From NCBI GenBank assembly GCA_963626805.1, contig CAVFXS010000028.1, positions 1-64,000 on the forward strand: a stretch of 64,000 nt of DNA, given 5' to 3'. Positions within the stretch are counted from its first letter, which is position 1; each line of letters starts with the position of its first letter. Both the position numbers and the translations under genes were made by a program. A model generated the notes under the pieces. It searched no databases. It was not told the origin of the DNA and worked only from the letters and a program-made list of their open reading frames with translations. This DNA is from CAG-632 sp963626805 (GTDB lineage Bacteria > Bacillota > Clostridia > Lachnospirales > Lachnospiraceae). Positions 1-8,683 of the stretch are shown here, in pieces.

Positions 1-149
1 GTACGGTGGTGTGGGAGGTCGGTAGATAAAATAATTATCTACCTCCTACCCGATTTGAATAAGAGTAGTTCTGTGATGCTGTATTTAATTCAACGGACTT
101 TTCTCTACTGCTCCGACTGCGGAAGTAGGCTGCCAACAAGCGTGAGAAC

Positions 150-383
150 GAAAACATCGGCGGTGAACCCGATGAGGGTGAAGAACCACCCGAAGCCGTA
201 TTACGCAGAACCGAGCCAAGGGAAAGAACGATGTTGGCAAACTCCGAGTTCATCGTGATGCTCAATCAGGCATCCACGGACAGATCAAGGTCGGCTACAG
301 CCTCGTTCCGTTTGCAAATAAGTTTCCCCAAAAACACGAAGCTCTATAAGCTGATGACCACCAAACCGGGCGAGGGTGCTTAA
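150..383 (+). pseudogene. Remnant of a VirB4/TraE-type conjugation ATPase
   Basis: Translating from 150 to the stop at 381-383 gives MLANSEFIVMLNQASTD (start 231), then nonsense, then FPKNTKLYKLMTTKPGE. The missing middle, IKVGYSLVPFANKFP, lies in another frame at about 273-330. These blocks match, in order, the conserved region near the C-terminus of VirB4-like ATPases of Tn916/Tn1549-type conjugative elements. About 20 codons seem deleted between the first and second block, and an indel shifts the frame between the second and third. No functional protein is possible. A 9-bp inverted repeat (21-29/35-43) lies upstream with nothing recognisable around it. The family call rests on recalled motif resemblance, not a search. 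Confidence 0.72.
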
Positions 384-418
384 CCCTTACCTTACAGAAA
401 GTAATCCGCAGTTAAATA

Positions 419-467
419 AAAAGTCAACCTGTTTTGCGGTTTATAACCGCAAAACAGGTTGACTTTT
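419..467. repeat. Perfect 23-bp palindrome with 3-nt loop
   Basis: The arms 419-441 and 445-467 are exact reverse complements separated by TAT. The right arm ends in TTTT and the left begins with AAAA, so it could terminate transcription in either direction. It lies between the VirB4 remnant and the ATPase gene at 511. It is either the terminator of the lost conjugation operon or a recombination-related palindrome; the sequence alone does not decide. Confidence 0.85.
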
Positions 468-510
468 GCGAAGGATTGCGGTATATTATCTACAAACGGA
501 GGTGGTCAAA

Positions 511-1722
511 ATGATTTACAGACCTTTGTATGTAGATAAGATTATGGCTTATGTGGATATGCCATTTGTAAAAATCCTCACGGGAGTGCGTCGCTGCGGA
601 AAGTCAACGATCCTGAAAATGATTATGGAACGGCTGAAAACGCAGCGGGGTATTCCGGAGGATCGCATTGTCGGTTGCCGCTATGACTCAATGGAATATG
701 AGGATATGACGGCGAAGCAGATGTACGCACAGCTTAAGAAGCATCTTTCGCCCGATGGAAAAACCTATCTGTTTCTTGATGAGGTTCAGGAAATCAAGGG
801 TTGGGAAAAGGTCGTCAATTCACTTGCATCCGACTTCGATGTTGATCTGTATGTGACAGGCTCCAACTCACGAATGATGTCCTCTGAGATCTCAACCTAT
901 CTGACGGGACGGTATGTATCTTTCCGCATCTTCACATTGTCCTTTGGCGAATACCTGATGTTCAAGAGTCAATATACCGAGGTTGGAGAGCCGAAGGCGG
1001 AGCTTGCTGACTATGTACGCTTGGGCGGTTTCCCGGCAACGCATTTGCAGGAGTTTTCTCAGGATGAGGTCTACACCATCGTGCGGGATATTTACAACTC
1101 CACGATCTTCTCGGATATTGTCAGGCATAATCAGGTGAGGAAGGTTGACCAGTTGGAACGAGTGGTCAAGTATACCTTCAACAATGTGGGCAACACCTTC
1201 TCAGCAAAGTCCATTTCAGATTACCTGAAAGCGGAACACCGTGCGTTGGACAACGAAACAGTTTACAGTTACTTGGAGAAGTTGGAGAAGGCGTACCTGC
1301 TTCACCGATGCTCCCGCTTTGATTTGCAGGGCAAGGAAATCCTGAAAACACAGGAGAAATTCTATCTTGCCGATACCGCCCTGCGGTACAGCGTTCTCGG
1401 CTATAACGCTGACAGCGTGGCATCCAGTCTTGAGAATGCCGTGTACTTGGAGCTTTGCCGCAGAGGTTATACCGTCAATGTCGGCAAGGCTGGCAGCGGC
1501 GAGATTGACTTTGTGGCTGTCAGGCAAAACGAAAAGCTCTATGTGCAGGTCACACAGGCGCTTCGTTCTTCGAAAACGGAAAAACGGGAGTATGAGCGTT
1601 TGCTGGAGATCCCCGATAATTACCCCAAATATGTTCTCACAACGGATGAGTTCTCAGGAGGAAACTACGAGGGCATCAAGACGATGCACATAGCGGACTT
1701 CCTGTTAAGCTCAGAATACTAA
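511..1722 (+). CDS. ATP-binding protein, AAA_14 + DUF4143 type
   Basis: This is a 403-residue P-loop ATPase. The N-terminal AAA domain has Walker A GVRRCGKST near residue 25 and a Walker B-like YLFLDEVQE near residue 85. The C-terminal DUF4143-type half ends in a nuclease-like pattern (SGEIDFVAV, then KLYVQVTQ). Such proteins are common in gut bacteria and mobile islands; their function is not established, and an NTP-driven nuclease or toxin role is only a suggestion. ATG 511 is preceded by GGAGG at 499-503; an upstream in-frame TTG at 466 lies inside the palindrome and is unlikely. Arg codons CGC/CGT are more frequent here than in the chromosomal genes downstream, which prefer CGG, fitting acquisition with the surrounding element debris. 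Confidence 0.85.
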   Translation: MIYRPLYVDKIMAYVDMPFVKILTGVRRCGKSTILKMIMERLKTQRGIPEDRIVGCRYDSMEYEDMTAKQMYAQLKKHLSPDGKTYLFLDEVQEIKGWEKVVNSLASDFDVDLYVTGSNSRMMSSEISTYLTGRYVSFRIFTLSFGEYLMFKSQYTEVGEPKAELADYVRLGGFPATHLQEFSQDEVYTIVRDIYNSTIFSDIVRHNQVRKVDQLERVVKYTFNNVGNTFSAKSISDYLKAEHRALDNETVYSYLEKLEKAYLLHRCSRFDLQGKEILKTQEKFYLADTALRYSVLGYNADSVASSLENAVYLELCRRGYTVNVGKAGSGEIDFVAVRQNEKLYVQVTQALRSSKTEKREYERLLEIPDNYPKYVLTTDEFSGGNYEGIKTMHIADFLLSSEY

Positions 1723-1736
1723 ACGACAGAATCGTG

Positions 1737-1770
1737 AAATGCTCGCCTGGCAACAGGTGGGCATTTTGCT
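1737..1770 (+). terminator. Rho-independent terminator after the ATPase gene
   Basis: The 13-nt arms 1737-1749 and 1754-1766 pair through a GCAA tetraloop with two wobble pairs and run into TTTTGCTTTT. The hairpin ends just upstream of the ribosome binding site of the sortase fragment. Confidence 0.75.
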
Positions 1771-1788
1771 TTTCGGAAAGGAAATTCA

Positions 1789-2289
1789 ATGAAAAAGAAA
1801 ATCTGTGTAATCCTTATTGCAGTGCTTGTAGCCGTCCTCGGCACAAGCACCTATTTTATTATCGATCACTACAAGGAGTCGAATAAGCAAGCCGAGCTTT
1901 ATGACGAGCTGGCTGATCTTGTGAATGCTGCGGCACAGACGGATGCTACAACGGAACCGGCGGAGCAGATTCCATACTCCGAGGAAAAGATGCTTCTGCC
2001 GGAGCTTGAAGAGCTTTATCAGCAGAACGGCGATTTGGTAGGCTGGATCAGCATTGCAGATACCAACATTAATTATCCCGTGATGCAGTCGATGAATGAG
2101 CCGAATTTCTATCTAAAGCACGGCTTTGATAAGGAGTATTCCGACTATGGCTGCCCCTATGTACAGGAGGATTGCAATGTGCAGGAACCATCCGACAATC
2201 TTGTGATTTACGGACACCATATGTCCAATGGTTCGATGCTTGCCCACCTTGAAAAATTCAAGAGCAAAGACTTTTGGAGCGAGCACTGA
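1789..2289 (+). pseudogene. Class B sortase, truncated before the catalytic Cys
   Basis: The 166-residue product starts with a lysine-flanked membrane anchor (residues 5-27). The sortase B core follows: VGWISIADTNINYPVMQ, FYLKHGFDKEYSDYGCPY and VIYGHHMSNGSM with the catalytic-type His. It then ends abruptly at KDFWSEH. Full-length SrtB proteins run another 60-80 residues and carry the TLxTC cysteine and the catalytic arginine, both absent. The stop falls where family members continue, so a deletion joined this gene to unrelated downstream DNA. Class B sortases of this kind are often encoded in conjugative elements, which agrees with the VirB4 remnant. The product could not catalyse transpeptidation. 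Confidence 0.85.
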
Positions 2290-2393
2290 TGATTGACGAA
2301 AGTGGCGAGGTCGTCAGGGCAATCGACAAGGATGTGCTGATGCAGGAGATTTCCTGCACCGTGGTGGGCGGACATGAGGAATGCTGCTCTTAA
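2289..2393 (+). pseudogene. 34-codon tail fragment of an unidentified element gene
   Basis: The frame MIDESGEVVRAIDKDVLM through ISCTVVGGHEECCS stays open up to a stop at 2391-2393. It has no ribosome binding site and begins at the sortase stop codon. Its composition resembles the element DNA upstream, not the AT-rich promoter region downstream, so it is probably the C-terminal end of another element gene placed here by the same deletion. I do not recognise the family. Confidence 0.4.
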
Positions 2394-2527
2394 GCATTTC
2401 TTACATTTCTTTCATAATATTTAATTCTTTTTTAATATCAGATGCAGGCAAACAATGGTAGAATAAAAGAATATTATGGATGATACTATTGCAGATACAG
2501 GCATAAATTTGGAAACAGGAGTAGAAA

Positions 2528-3232
2528 ATGGGAGCATTTGTAAAATTTGAACATGTGAGAAAGGTATATAAGACCGGGGAGATTGAGATTCCGGCGGTAC
2601 AGGATGTCAGCTTTGAGATTCAAAAGGGCGAGTTCTGTGTGATCGTAGGAGCTTCCGGAGCGGGTAAAACAACGATTCTGAATATACTGGGTGGTATGGA
2701 TACTCTGACATCCGGGAAGGTTCTGCTGGACGGACAGGAGATTTCGGATTTTAATAAGAAACAGTTGACGGCATACAGGCGGTATGATGTCGGATTTGTG
2801 TTCCAGTTTTATAATCTGGTGCAGAATCTGACAGCACTGGAGAATGTGGAGCTGGCGGCACAGATCTGCCGGGAACCGCTGGATGCGGCGATGGTGCTGC
2901 GACAGGTAGGCCTGGGAGATCGGATGGCGAATTTCCCGGCACAGCTGTCCGGCGGTGAACAGCAGCGGGTAGCGATTGCAAGGGCATTGGCGAAGAATCC
3001 GAAGCTGTTGCTTTGTGATGAACCGACCGGCGCACTGGATTATAATACCGGTAAGGCAGTTCTGAAGTTGTTACAGGATACCTGCAGAAGCACAGGCATG
3101 ACGGTTGTCGTGATCACGCATAATCAGGCATTGACGGCAATGGCTGACCGGGTGATTACGGTAAAGAACGGAATGGTAGCAGATATGTGTTTGAATGAAC
3201 AGCGTATTAATGTAGAAGATATAGAGTGGTAA
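2528..3232 (+). CDS. ABC transporter ATP-binding protein, MacB/LolD type
   Basis: The 234-residue ATPase has Walker A GASGAGKT (41-48), signature LSGGEQQRVAIARALA (about 140-155), Walker B LLLCDEPTGALD and the H-loop VVVITHN. This is the layout of MacB/LolD/BceA-type ATPases that work with FtsX-fold permeases. These systems drive export or mechanotransmission instead of classical import. The partner gene starts within a few bases of the stop, so the pair forms one complex. ATG 2528 follows AGGAG with proper spacing. About 130 bp of AT-rich DNA upstream separates it from the element debris. The substrate cannot be read from the sequence; peptides, lipids or antibiotics are typical. Confidence 0.92.
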   Translation: MGAFVKFEHVRKVYKTGEIEIPAVQDVSFEIQKGEFCVIVGASGAGKTTILNILGGMDTLTSGKVLLDGQEISDFNKKQLTAYRRYDVGFVFQFYNLVQNLTALENVELAAQICREPLDAAMVLRQVGLGDRMANFPAQLSGGEQQRVAIARALAKNPKLLLCDEPTGALDYNTGKAVLKLLQDTCRSTGMTVVVITHNQALTAMADRVITVKNGMVADMCLNEQRINVEDIEW

Positions 3233-3238
3233 TTGGCT

Positions 3239-6200
3239 ATGAAGGGAAACAGACAGAGACAATCGAAAAGTGTACGAGGCTCCATGATCCGGCGCAGTAC
3301 CTTCCGGGAAATCCGTGGCAGCATGGGAAGATATCTGGCAATTCTTTCGATTATTGCACTTGGAGTAGGTTTTTTTACCGGACTTAAGATTACCAAGCCG
3401 GAGATGATGGCAACGATCAATGGATTTGTGCAGGAAAAGAATTTCTATGATTTCCGGTTGTTGTCAACCCTTGGATTTGAACAGGCGGATGTAGAAACCT
3501 TTCAGCAGGAGTCGGATGTGCGGTATGCGGAGGGAACATATAGCGTTGATGCCTTATATTCCGGTATCGGAGAGAATGAGGTAGTCTTAAAGACCATGTC
3601 ACTGCCGGAGCATGTGAATGGAATCAATCTGGTGAGCGGACGGATGCCGGCACAGGAGAATGAGTGCGTCATTGACGTCAAGATGAGCAATGTGTCGATC
3701 GGGGATCAGATCACACTCACGGATATGAATGAGACGGATACACTGGATGCATTCAAACAGAAGACTTTTACGGTCGTTGGTATGGTGCAGTCCTCCTATT
3801 ATATGAATTTTGAACGGGGCACGACTTCGCTTGGCAATGGTAAGGTAAGCGGGTTCGTATATATGGAGCCAGAGGTGTTTGACTGCGATTACTATACGGA
3901 TGTATTCGTCCGATTTGAACAGGATTATGAGATCTACTCACAGGCATATAAGGATTATATTGCAGAGCATAAGGATTCCTGGGAGGCACTGTGTGAGGAG
4001 AGAGGCAATATCCGCTATGAGACGTTAAAGGCGGATGCGCAGCAGGAGCTTTCCGATGCACGTAAGAAGTTCGAGGACAAGAAGGCAGATGGGGATGAGA
4101 AGCTGGAGGAGGCTTATCAGAAGCTGGAGGATGCAAAGCAGGAGCTGGCAGATGGCAGAAGCCAGCTGGATTCTGCATGGGTAGAGCTGGAACAGCAGGA
4201 GACAGATCTGCAGGAGAAAGAGAATGCACTGAATGAGCAGGCAGAGACCCTGCAGGCTAATCAGGCAGCTTTGCAGCAGACAATCGCACAGTTACCGGCG
4301 GAACAGCAGCAGATGCTTGAACAACTGAAACAGAGCATTGCGGCTGCACAGGGAAATGATGCGGCAATGCAGGCGTTGCAGGCACAGTGGGAACAGCTGG
4401 CTCCGCAGATGTGGCAGCTGGCATCCACGGCGCTTCAGCTGGAGAGTGCACAGAGTACGATCGATACGGCAAGGAATGCATTGGCAGATGGTAAGAATCA
4501 GCTGGCAGATGCACGGAACACACTGGTACAGAAGGAGCTGGAATTAAAGGATGCAAAGGCAGAACTGGAACAGGGTCAGTCGGACTATGACGAGAGCAAG
4601 GAAGAGTATGATACAAAGATTGCAGATGCAGAGCAGGAGCTTTCCGATGCACAGGAGAAGATTGATGAGCTGGAGGCACCGTCTACTTATGTTCTGGATC
4701 GAAACACTAATATCGGATATGCATGCTTTGAGAGCGATTCCGAGATTGTAAATGCAGTAGCAAAGGTGTTCCCGGTATTCTTCATTCTGGTGGCAGCACT
4801 GGTCTGCATGACAACGATGAACCGGATGGTAGAGGAGCAGCGGACACAGATCGGAACGTTGAAGGCATTGGGATATTCAGAATGGACGATTATGAAAAAG
4901 TTCATGGTTTACTCCGGCAGTGCGGCATTGATCGGTTGTGTGGCCGGTTATGGAATCGGTACGGTCGTGTTCCCGAAGGTTATCTGGAATGCCTATGGCA
5001 TGATGTATTTAAGTCTGCCGTTAAAATACGTATTCAGCTGGCCGTTGGCATTGATTTCTTTGGCAGCGTCACTGGCATGCTCAATCGGAACAACGTGGCT
5101 GACCTGCCATCATGAATTGCAGGAGACGGCAGCCAGTCTGATGCGGCCGAAGGCACCGCGGGCCGGGAAACGGGTATTTCTAGAACGGATTCCGTTTATC
5201 TGGAATCATCTGAAATTCCTGCAGAAGGTTTCGATTCGAAATGTACTGCGATATAAGAAGCGGTTCTTTATGATGGTAATCGGAATCAGCGGCTGTACGG
5301 CACTGCTTCTGACTGGGTTTGGCATTAAAGATTCGATTGCGGATTTTGCCCAGATGCAGTATGAGAATATTCAGATAATGGATGGAATGGTGGAGTTAAA
5401 GGATGCCATGAGTGACAGTCAGCAGCAGGCACTGGAGCGGTGTCTGGATGAGCAGACAGAAGATTATACATATGTGAGCGAGAGCAGTTGGAATCTGTTG
5501 GCAGGAGAGGAAATGAAATCTGTGAATCTTGTGATTCCGGAGGCAGCAGAGAACTTTGACAGATACATGAACCTTCATACAGAGAAGCAGGAGGTGTTAT
5601 CGTATCCGGGAGTCGATGAAGTACTGATTAATACCGGTCTGGCAGATCGGTATCAGATTCATGTCGGAGATGAAATACGGATACAGAATGATGCAATGCA
5701 GACGATTATGGTAAAGGTGACGGGAATCTTTGAAAATTATGTATATAATTATGTGCTGATATCGGCAGATACCTATGAGGGACAACTGGGAGAAGCACCG
5801 GAATACAAGACTCTGTATGTGAATGTTAGAGAAGGCGAGGATGTTCATATGGCAGCTTCAGAGCTGATGAAGGAGGATGCGGTTACGGCGGTTCAGATGA
5901 ATCAGGATATCAAGGAACGGATCTCGATGATGATGAGCAGTCTGAATTATATTGTATTAGTGGTGATTCTCTGTGCAGCCGGACTGGCATTTATCGTCCT
6001 TTATAATCTGACCAATATTAATATTACAGAGCGGTTCCGGGAAATCGCGACCGTAAAGGTTCTGGGATTTTTCCACCGGGAGACAGAGACCTATGTCTTC
6101 CGTGAGAATATGATCCTGACGGCAATCGGAAGTCTGGCGGGACTTGGACTTGGTGTACTGCTTCATGGATTTGTAATGGAACAGATCAAGGTTGATATGG

Positions 6201-6343
6201 TGTCCTTTGCTACAATCATCCGACCGCTCAGCTATGTATACAGTGTGGTGCTGACGTTTGTATTCTACTTTATGGTAAATCGTGTCATGGCAGTAAAACT
6301 GGAACAGATTAATATGGCAGAGTCGCTGAAATCTGTAGATTAA
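3239..6343 (+). CDS. FtsX-like ABC permease with long periplasmic-type coiled coil
   Basis: This permease of about 1034 residues is the partner of the preceding ATPase. A first membrane helix (YLAILSIIALGVGFFTGL) is followed by a large extracytoplasmic domain containing an Ala/Glu/Gln/Lys-rich coiled coil at residues ~260-480. A three-helix FtsX module (AALVCMTTMNRMVEEQRTQI) comes next, then another helix, a second extracytoplasmic domain and a second FtsX module ending near the C-terminus. This is the duplicated 'predicted permease' architecture of Firmicutes. TTG 3233 directly after the upstream stop and ATG 3239 are both possible; neither has a strong ribosome binding site, so translational coupling is likely. 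I chose the ATG. Confidence 0.88.
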   Translation: MKGNRQRQSKSVRGSMIRRSTFREIRGSMGRYLAILSIIALGVGFFTGLKITKPEMMATINGFVQEKNFYDFRLLSTLGFEQADVETFQQESDVRYAEGTYSVDALYSGIGENEVVLKTMSLPEHVNGINLVSGRMPAQENECVIDVKMSNVSIGDQITLTDMNETDTLDAFKQKTFTVVGMVQSSYYMNFERGTTSLGNGKVSGFVYMEPEVFDCDYYTDVFVRFEQDYEIYSQAYKDYIAEHKDSWEALCEERGNIRYETLKADAQQELSDARKKFEDKKADGDEKLEEAYQKLEDAKQELADGRSQLDSAWVELEQQETDLQEKENALNEQAETLQANQAALQQTIAQLPAEQQQMLEQLKQSIAAAQGNDAAMQALQAQWEQLAPQMWQLASTALQLESAQSTIDTARNALADGKNQLADARNTLVQKELELKDAKAELEQGQSDYDESKEEYDTKIADAEQELSDAQEKIDELEAPSTYVLDRNTNIGYACFESDSEIVNAVAKVFPVFFILVAALVCMTTMNRMVEEQRTQIGTLKALGYSEWTIMKKFMVYSGSAALIGCVAGYGIGTVVFPKVIWNAYGMMYLSLPLKYVFSWPLALISLAASLACSIGTTWLTCHHELQETAASLMRPKAPRAGKRVFLERIPFIWNHLKFLQKVSIRNVLRYKKRFFMMVIGISGCTALLLTGFGIKDSIADFAQMQYENIQIMDGMVELKDAMSDSQQQALERCLDEQTEDYTYVSESSWNLLAGEEMKSVNLVIPEAAENFDRYMNLHTEKQEVLSYPGVDEVLINTGLADRYQIHVGDEIRIQNDAMQTIMVKVTGIFENYVYNYVLISADTYEGQLGEAPEYKTLYVNVREGEDVHMAASELMKEDAVTAVQMNQDIKERISMMMSSLNYIVLVVILCAAGLAFIVLYNLTNINITERFREIATVKVLGFFHRETETYVFRENMILTAIGSLAGLGLGVLLHGFVMEQIKVDMVSFATIIRPLSYVYSVVLTFVFYFMVNRVMAVKLEQINMAESLKSVD

Positions 6344-6375
6344 AATAAAAAACGGTATGCAAAATGGAAAATATA

Positions 6376-6403
6376 TTGTACAATATAATTTAATTGATAT
6401 AGT
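6376..6403 (+). promoter_or_regulatory. Possible promoter for the GGDEF gene
   Basis: TTGTAC (6376-6381), a 16-bp spacer and TATAGT (6398-6403) precede the GTG start at 6436 by about 33 bp. The match is moderate in an AT-rich background. Confidence 0.45.
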
Positions 6404-6435
6404 TAGAAATCCCGAATAGGGAGTGGGGTGAAGGT

Positions 6436-8442
6436 GTGAAAACAGTAAATCTAGCATTGTTTATCAGTGAGTTTGAAGATACTTTTTCATATGCACTGTG
6501 CAGTGGCGTAATGCAGGCAGTAAAGGAGTATGGATATAATCTGTATATATTTCCGGGGAATTTTCTGGATTCCAGGGAGAGTTTTGTATTTAACGATGAA
6601 TATTCCTATCAGAATAACTGTCTGTACCAGTTTGTTTCAGAGAAGAATATTGATGTGGCGATTGTATGTCTGGGGAACATCGGATCGCAGCTGAGTGTAA
6701 AGGCAAAAAAGGAATTTATATCACACGTTACGGTACCGGTAATCCTGATTTCTGATATTATAGAGGGGTATTCCAGTGTGAACTATGATAACAGCACAGG
6801 TCTGGCGAAGGGTATCGAGCACCTGATTAAGATACATCAGAAACGACATTTTGGATACGTCAGTGGGCCCAGAAGCAATATAGATGCAGTAGAACGGCAA
6901 CAGGCATTTGAACAGGTTATGCGGGACAACGGAATCTCTTCGGCTGAGTATCGGATCGTAGAAGGGGATTTTTCTTATACATCTTCCGAAGTGATTGCAC
7001 AGTTGCTGGACAGCTATCCGAATATGGATGCGCTGATTTGTGCAAATGATATGATGTGTTACAGTGCTTATCAGGTGTTGGAAGCCAGAGGTATACAGAT
7101 TGGTAAGGATATTGCTCTGCTGGGGTTTGATGATTCTCCGTATTCCAGTCTGATCAAGCCGGGTTTATCAACGGTAAAAGCGAATCCCACACTGCTCGGC
7201 TATGAGGCTGTAAAATTATGTGAAAGCGCGATTCAGGGGGAGGCGAAGCAGCTGGAGGTAGAGACTTCGGTTGTATTCCGTGGTTCCTGTGGCTGTGAGG
7301 AGCAGGAGGTTACGGATAAGAAGATTGATGTGTTGAATATTCAGGCGAAGATGGATTCACTGAATCATACACTGGTAGCGATCTCCAGAAATATTCTGAA
7401 TTACGAGGAAGAGAATGAAGAGATTTATTCTGCAATCCTGAACAGTCTGTGTAAGATAGATGTACAGGGCGTGTATCTGTATACATTTCTGGAAGAACAG
7501 GAATATAAGAAGGGCGATGTATGGAAGCGTCCGGAATGCGTCCGGCTGAGAACCTATTATCAGGAGCCGTATGCGAGAGTACCGGATATTGAATATCAAC
7601 CAATGCCGGTATACTATTATCCGGTAGAACCGGGAGATGTGAAAGAGGTTCAGAGTCTGGATCAGAGGATTCCATTTGATGATATATTCCGGAACCGGTT
7701 TATGCGGATTGGGGAGCCGGATATTAAGGTAGTGACGATGCTGTATGCAGGTGAGACCCAGTATGGATTCATGATCTGGAATATCAAGCGGGAGTATTAT
7801 GCGTATATCAGCCAGTTGTCTTATCAGGTGTCCAATGTACTGAAAATGAACCAGCTGTTACATAAGAAGAGCCGGATGGCGACTGCTTTGGAAGAGACTC
7901 TGCAGCAGGTACGGGAAAAGAATATGATTCTGGAAGAAATATCCAAGGTGGATGAACTGACACAGGTATATAACCGCCGCGGATTCCTAAACAGCATGAA
8001 ACGAAATGTCATACTGAAGGAGAATCGTGGCAAACATGTGATTGCTGTTTATGCGGATATGAATAACCTAAAACTGGTAAATGATCAGTTTGGTCATGAG
8101 GAGGGAGATTATGCACTTCGGTTAATCGGGCAGATTCTGCGGGATGCGGTGCATGGTGTGCTGGGTACAGGAGAAGTAGGTCGTGTCGGTGGAGATGAAT
8201 TCTGTGCATTTCTGATCACAGACCGGGAGGATGGCGAGCAGGCATTGCGAAATAGCATTGAAGAGATTACAGAGCATGTGAATCAGGAGAGCGATAAGCC
8301 ATATTATGTGAGTATGAGTGCCGGTATGAAGTCATTTATCTGTTCAGAAGATGTGAATATTTCCAACGAGCTGGAACAGGCAGATATTGATCTGTACGTT
8401 TACAAAAAGAAGAAACGTAAGAGTATTATAAAAAATAATTGA
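6436..8442 (+). CDS. LacI-type sugar-sensor / diguanylate cyclase (GGDEF)
   Basis: Residues ~1-285 form a periplasmic-binding-like fold of the LacI/GalR effector class (LALFISEFEDTFSYALCSGVMQ, LICANDMMCYSAYQVL, IALLGFDDSPYSSLIKPGLSTV) but lack the LacI helix-turn-helix. A middle region and a coiled linker (~475-510) lead to a GGDEF domain starting at SKVDELTQVYNRRGF, with intact GRVGGDEF near residue 585. No RxxD inhibitory site lies five residues upstream. No signal peptide or membrane helix is visible, so the protein is probably cytosolic and converts binding of a small ligand, perhaps a sugar, into cyclic-di-GMP synthesis. The start is GTG 6436 behind a GGGAG-like site. It appears monocistronic. 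Confidence 0.87.
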   Translation: MKTVNLALFISEFEDTFSYALCSGVMQAVKEYGYNLYIFPGNFLDSRESFVFNDEYSYQNNCLYQFVSEKNIDVAIVCLGNIGSQLSVKAKKEFISHVTVPVILISDIIEGYSSVNYDNSTGLAKGIEHLIKIHQKRHFGYVSGPRSNIDAVERQQAFEQVMRDNGISSAEYRIVEGDFSYTSSEVIAQLLDSYPNMDALICANDMMCYSAYQVLEARGIQIGKDIALLGFDDSPYSSLIKPGLSTVKANPTLLGYEAVKLCESAIQGEAKQLEVETSVVFRGSCGCEEQEVTDKKIDVLNIQAKMDSLNHTLVAISRNILNYEEENEEIYSAILNSLCKIDVQGVYLYTFLEEQEYKKGDVWKRPECVRLRTYYQEPYARVPDIEYQPMPVYYYPVEPGDVKEVQSLDQRIPFDDIFRNRFMRIGEPDIKVVTMLYAGETQYGFMIWNIKREYYAYISQLSYQVSNVLKMNQLLHKKSRMATALEETLQQVREKNMILEEISKVDELTQVYNRRGFLNSMKRNVILKENRGKHVIAVYADMNNLKLVNDQFGHEEGDYALRLIGQILRDAVHGVLGTGEVGRVGGDEFCAFLITDREDGEQALRNSIEEITEHVNQESDKPYYVSMSAGMKSFICSEDVNISNELEQADIDLYVYKKKKRKSIIKNN

Positions 8443-8450
8443 TTTAGGTC

Positions 8451-8479
8451 TTGACATCCTGCAGGATGTTTGGTAACAT
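8451..8479 (+). promoter_or_regulatory. Promoter of tRNA-Arg
   Basis: TTGACA (8451-8456), a 17-bp spacer and TAACAT (8474-8479) lie 54 bp upstream of the tRNA. A second TTGACA at 8510-8515 is too close to the tRNA to have a matching -10. Confidence 0.6.
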
Positions 8480-8532
8480 ATTATTCGTTGAGCACAGCGG
8501 TGTTGTGCTTGACACACAACTATAAGTTGTAT

Positions 8533-8606
8533 GCGTGCTTAGCTCAGCTGGATAGAGCGTTTGGCTACGGACCAAAAGGCCGGGGGTTCGAATCCTCTAG
8601 CACGCA
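8533..8606 (+). tRNA. tRNA-Arg (anticodon ACG)
   Basis: The 74-nt cloverleaf has acceptor arms GCGTGCT/AGCACGC, D-arm TAGCTCAGCTGGATAGAGC, anticodon stem TTTGG/CCAAA with loop CTACGGA (anticodon ACG), and T-arm GGGGGTTCGAATCCTC. The CCA end is not encoded. The A at position 34 would be deaminated to inosine to read CGU/CGC/CGA. A terminator follows directly. Confidence 0.97.
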
Positions 8607-8612
8607 GCGTTG

Positions 8613-8641
8613 AGCCTGATGAGAGTTCATCAGGCTTTTCT
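8613..8641 (+). terminator. Terminator of tRNA-Arg
   Basis: A 10-bp stem (8613-8622 with 8627-8636) and GAGT loop are followed by a TTTTCTT tract, ending 42 bp before the next gene. Confidence 0.9.
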
Positions 8642-8683
8642 TATATCTGGATATATACCAGGAATTAACAGGAGAAAAGATAT

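Noticed and set aside
55..258. A 67-codon open frame at the window start
   Set aside because: It runs in a different frame from the VirB4-like blocks and has no ribosome binding site or family resemblance, so it is a frame artefact of the pseudogene.
3768..4679. Long Pro/Ser/His-rich frames on the minus strand inside the exporter permease
   Set aside because: They are antisense shadows of the Ala/Glu/Gln coiled coil (repeated GCA, GAG and CAG codons) and lack ribosome binding sites.
8510..8532. Second TTGACA directly before tRNA-Arg as its promoter
   Set aside because: The -10 would fall inside the tRNA. The upstream TTGACA-N17-TAACAT at 8451-8479 fits better.
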